Below are positions 63,402 to 64,000 of a stretch of DNA of 64,000 nt, piece after piece (position 1 is the stretch's first letter; the number at the start of each line of letters is the position of its first letter). The notes under the pieces were generated by a model, which had not been told where the DNA came from, did no database searches, and saw nothing but the letters and a program-made list of their open reading frames with translations. The translations under genes were made by a program, and so were the position numbers. Source of the DNA: an uncultured Lacinutrix sp. Its GTDB lineage: Bacteria; Bacteroidota; Bacteroidia; Flavobacteriales; Flavobacteriaceae. The stretch covers positions 1-64,000 of the forward strand of contig NZ_CANMSJ010000007.1 of assembly GCF_947500605.1 (NCBI RefSeq). Direction: 5' to 3'.

Positions 63402-64000
63402 TTACAATTTTACGCCAAATTTAAAACCTAAAGAAAAATTGAATTCTTTATTTTTATTAATAGTCTTTAAATCTTCGTCACGAAAAAAATCATAATGGTT
63501 GTTATCATCATCTCTTAAGTTGTGTATTTCATTATCAAACTCTAAAGCTAAGTTTTCTACTTTTCTTAATCTGATACCAAAACCGGAATAGAAATCGAAA
63601 TAAAACAATTTTCCGACCGGTACATTAATTCCATATTTTAAGTTAATTAAAGTAATGGTCTTTTTTCTGGCAAAATCGTCTGTAATTAATACTATTTCTT
63701 GATTTGAGTCAAGTTGCTTTTCAAAATAATCTACGCTATCATTATAATTGTTTTTAATAACCCGAAGTTCTAAACCTAAGTATTCGTTTAAAGTTGAAGC
63801 TCCTGTTAAATTAATTTTGTTATACAGTTTTGGTTCAATTCTAAAAGAATAACCTTTATCCTTTATAATGGTAATATTCGATTGATCTCTTAAACGTTCA
63901 GAATATTTTGTTCCAAATTCTGCACTTATACTAATGTTGTTTGAAACAAAGTATTCTGTACCTAAAGTAAGCATAGGAGTGGAGAAAACATCTATTGCAT
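63402..64000 (-). CDS. Outer-membrane beta-barrel-like protein (N-terminus beyond window)
   Basis: The frame runs from stop 63402 through an internal Met at 63974 to the window edge without a stop, so the N-terminus is missing; 199 residues are visible. Alternating polar/hydrophobic strands (FYFDFYSGFGIRLRKVEN, SISAEFGTKYSERL) and a C-terminus ending FNFSLGFKFGVKL fit a small beta barrel (about 8 strands) of the outer membrane. Function is unknown. Confidence 0.72.
   Translation of the reverse strand, partial: AIDVFSTPMLTLGTEYFVSNNISISAEFGTKYSERLRDQSNITIIKDKGYSFRIEPKLYNKINLTGASTLNEYLGLELRVIKNNYNDSVDYFEKQLDSNQEIVLITDDFARKKTITLINLKYGINVPVGKLFYFDFYSGFGIRLRKVENLALEFDNEIHNLRDDDNNHYDFFRDEDLKTINKNKEFNFSLGFKFGVKL

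Noticed and set aside
1-64000. CRISPR arrays or insertion sequences
   Set aside because: No regularly spaced direct-repeat array and no transposase frame were seen; the only recombinase is the island integrase.

Overview
The window comes from an AT-rich Bacteroidota chromosome, most likely a marine member of the Flavobacteriaceae. Evidence: promoters of the TAnnTTTG type, TonB-receptor/DUF4249 surface loci, a BatA-type protein, a DUF4290 protein, DUF493, a START-like protein, and a secreted M14 peptidase with HYR-like and Cys/Trp repeats. The genus cannot be named from the sequence alone.

Layout. (1) 1-5738, left chromosomal flank: a very large secreted M14 carboxypeptidase running off the window, then a LacI-type regulator. 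(2) 5928-33907, a 28-kb genomic island integrated into the 3' half of a tRNA-CAU gene. It is bounded by a perfect 48-bp direct repeat. The intact tRNA and a tyrosine recombinase lie at the right end and a truncated tRNA copy at the left end. (3) 34080-64000, right chromosomal flank: housekeeping genes (class IV aminotransferase, YqgE, HU, fmt, recQ, murA, M61 peptidase, histidine kinase), a TonB-receptor/DUF4249 cell-surface operon, and a BatA/dihydroorotase-like operon.

The island is a defence and DNA-metabolism island. From left to right it holds a RecD/Pif1-like helicase; a retron (reverse transcriptase with NAxxH, YADD and VTG motifs, plus a predicted msr-msd RNA bounded by a 10-bp inverted repeat); a translationally coupled HEPN-like protein with an RNDLSH motif; a small Cys-rich protein; a WYL-domain regulator; a fusion of N6-adenine methylase and GHKL histidine kinase followed by a receiver-domain protein; a DUF2130 nuclease-like protein; a type I restriction-modification operon (hsdM-hsdS-three extra genes including an EcsC protein-hsdR); a LexA-like repressor divergent from a dinB-dnaE-type mutasome; and the integrase operon.

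The most striking observation is regulatory. Five copies of a 17-bp palindrome (GTGCA-N7-YGCAC or a close variant) each sit exactly 10 bp upstream of a TAnnTTTG-like -7 box. They serve six promoters: the WYL gene itself, the divergent Cys-rich gene, the retron RNA/RT/HEPN operon, the helicase, the methylase-kinase/receiver operon and the DUF2130 gene. The simplest reading is that the WYL protein controls several defence modules as one regulon. The methylase-kinase plus receiver pair and the HEPN-coupled retron are the best candidates for undescribed systems.
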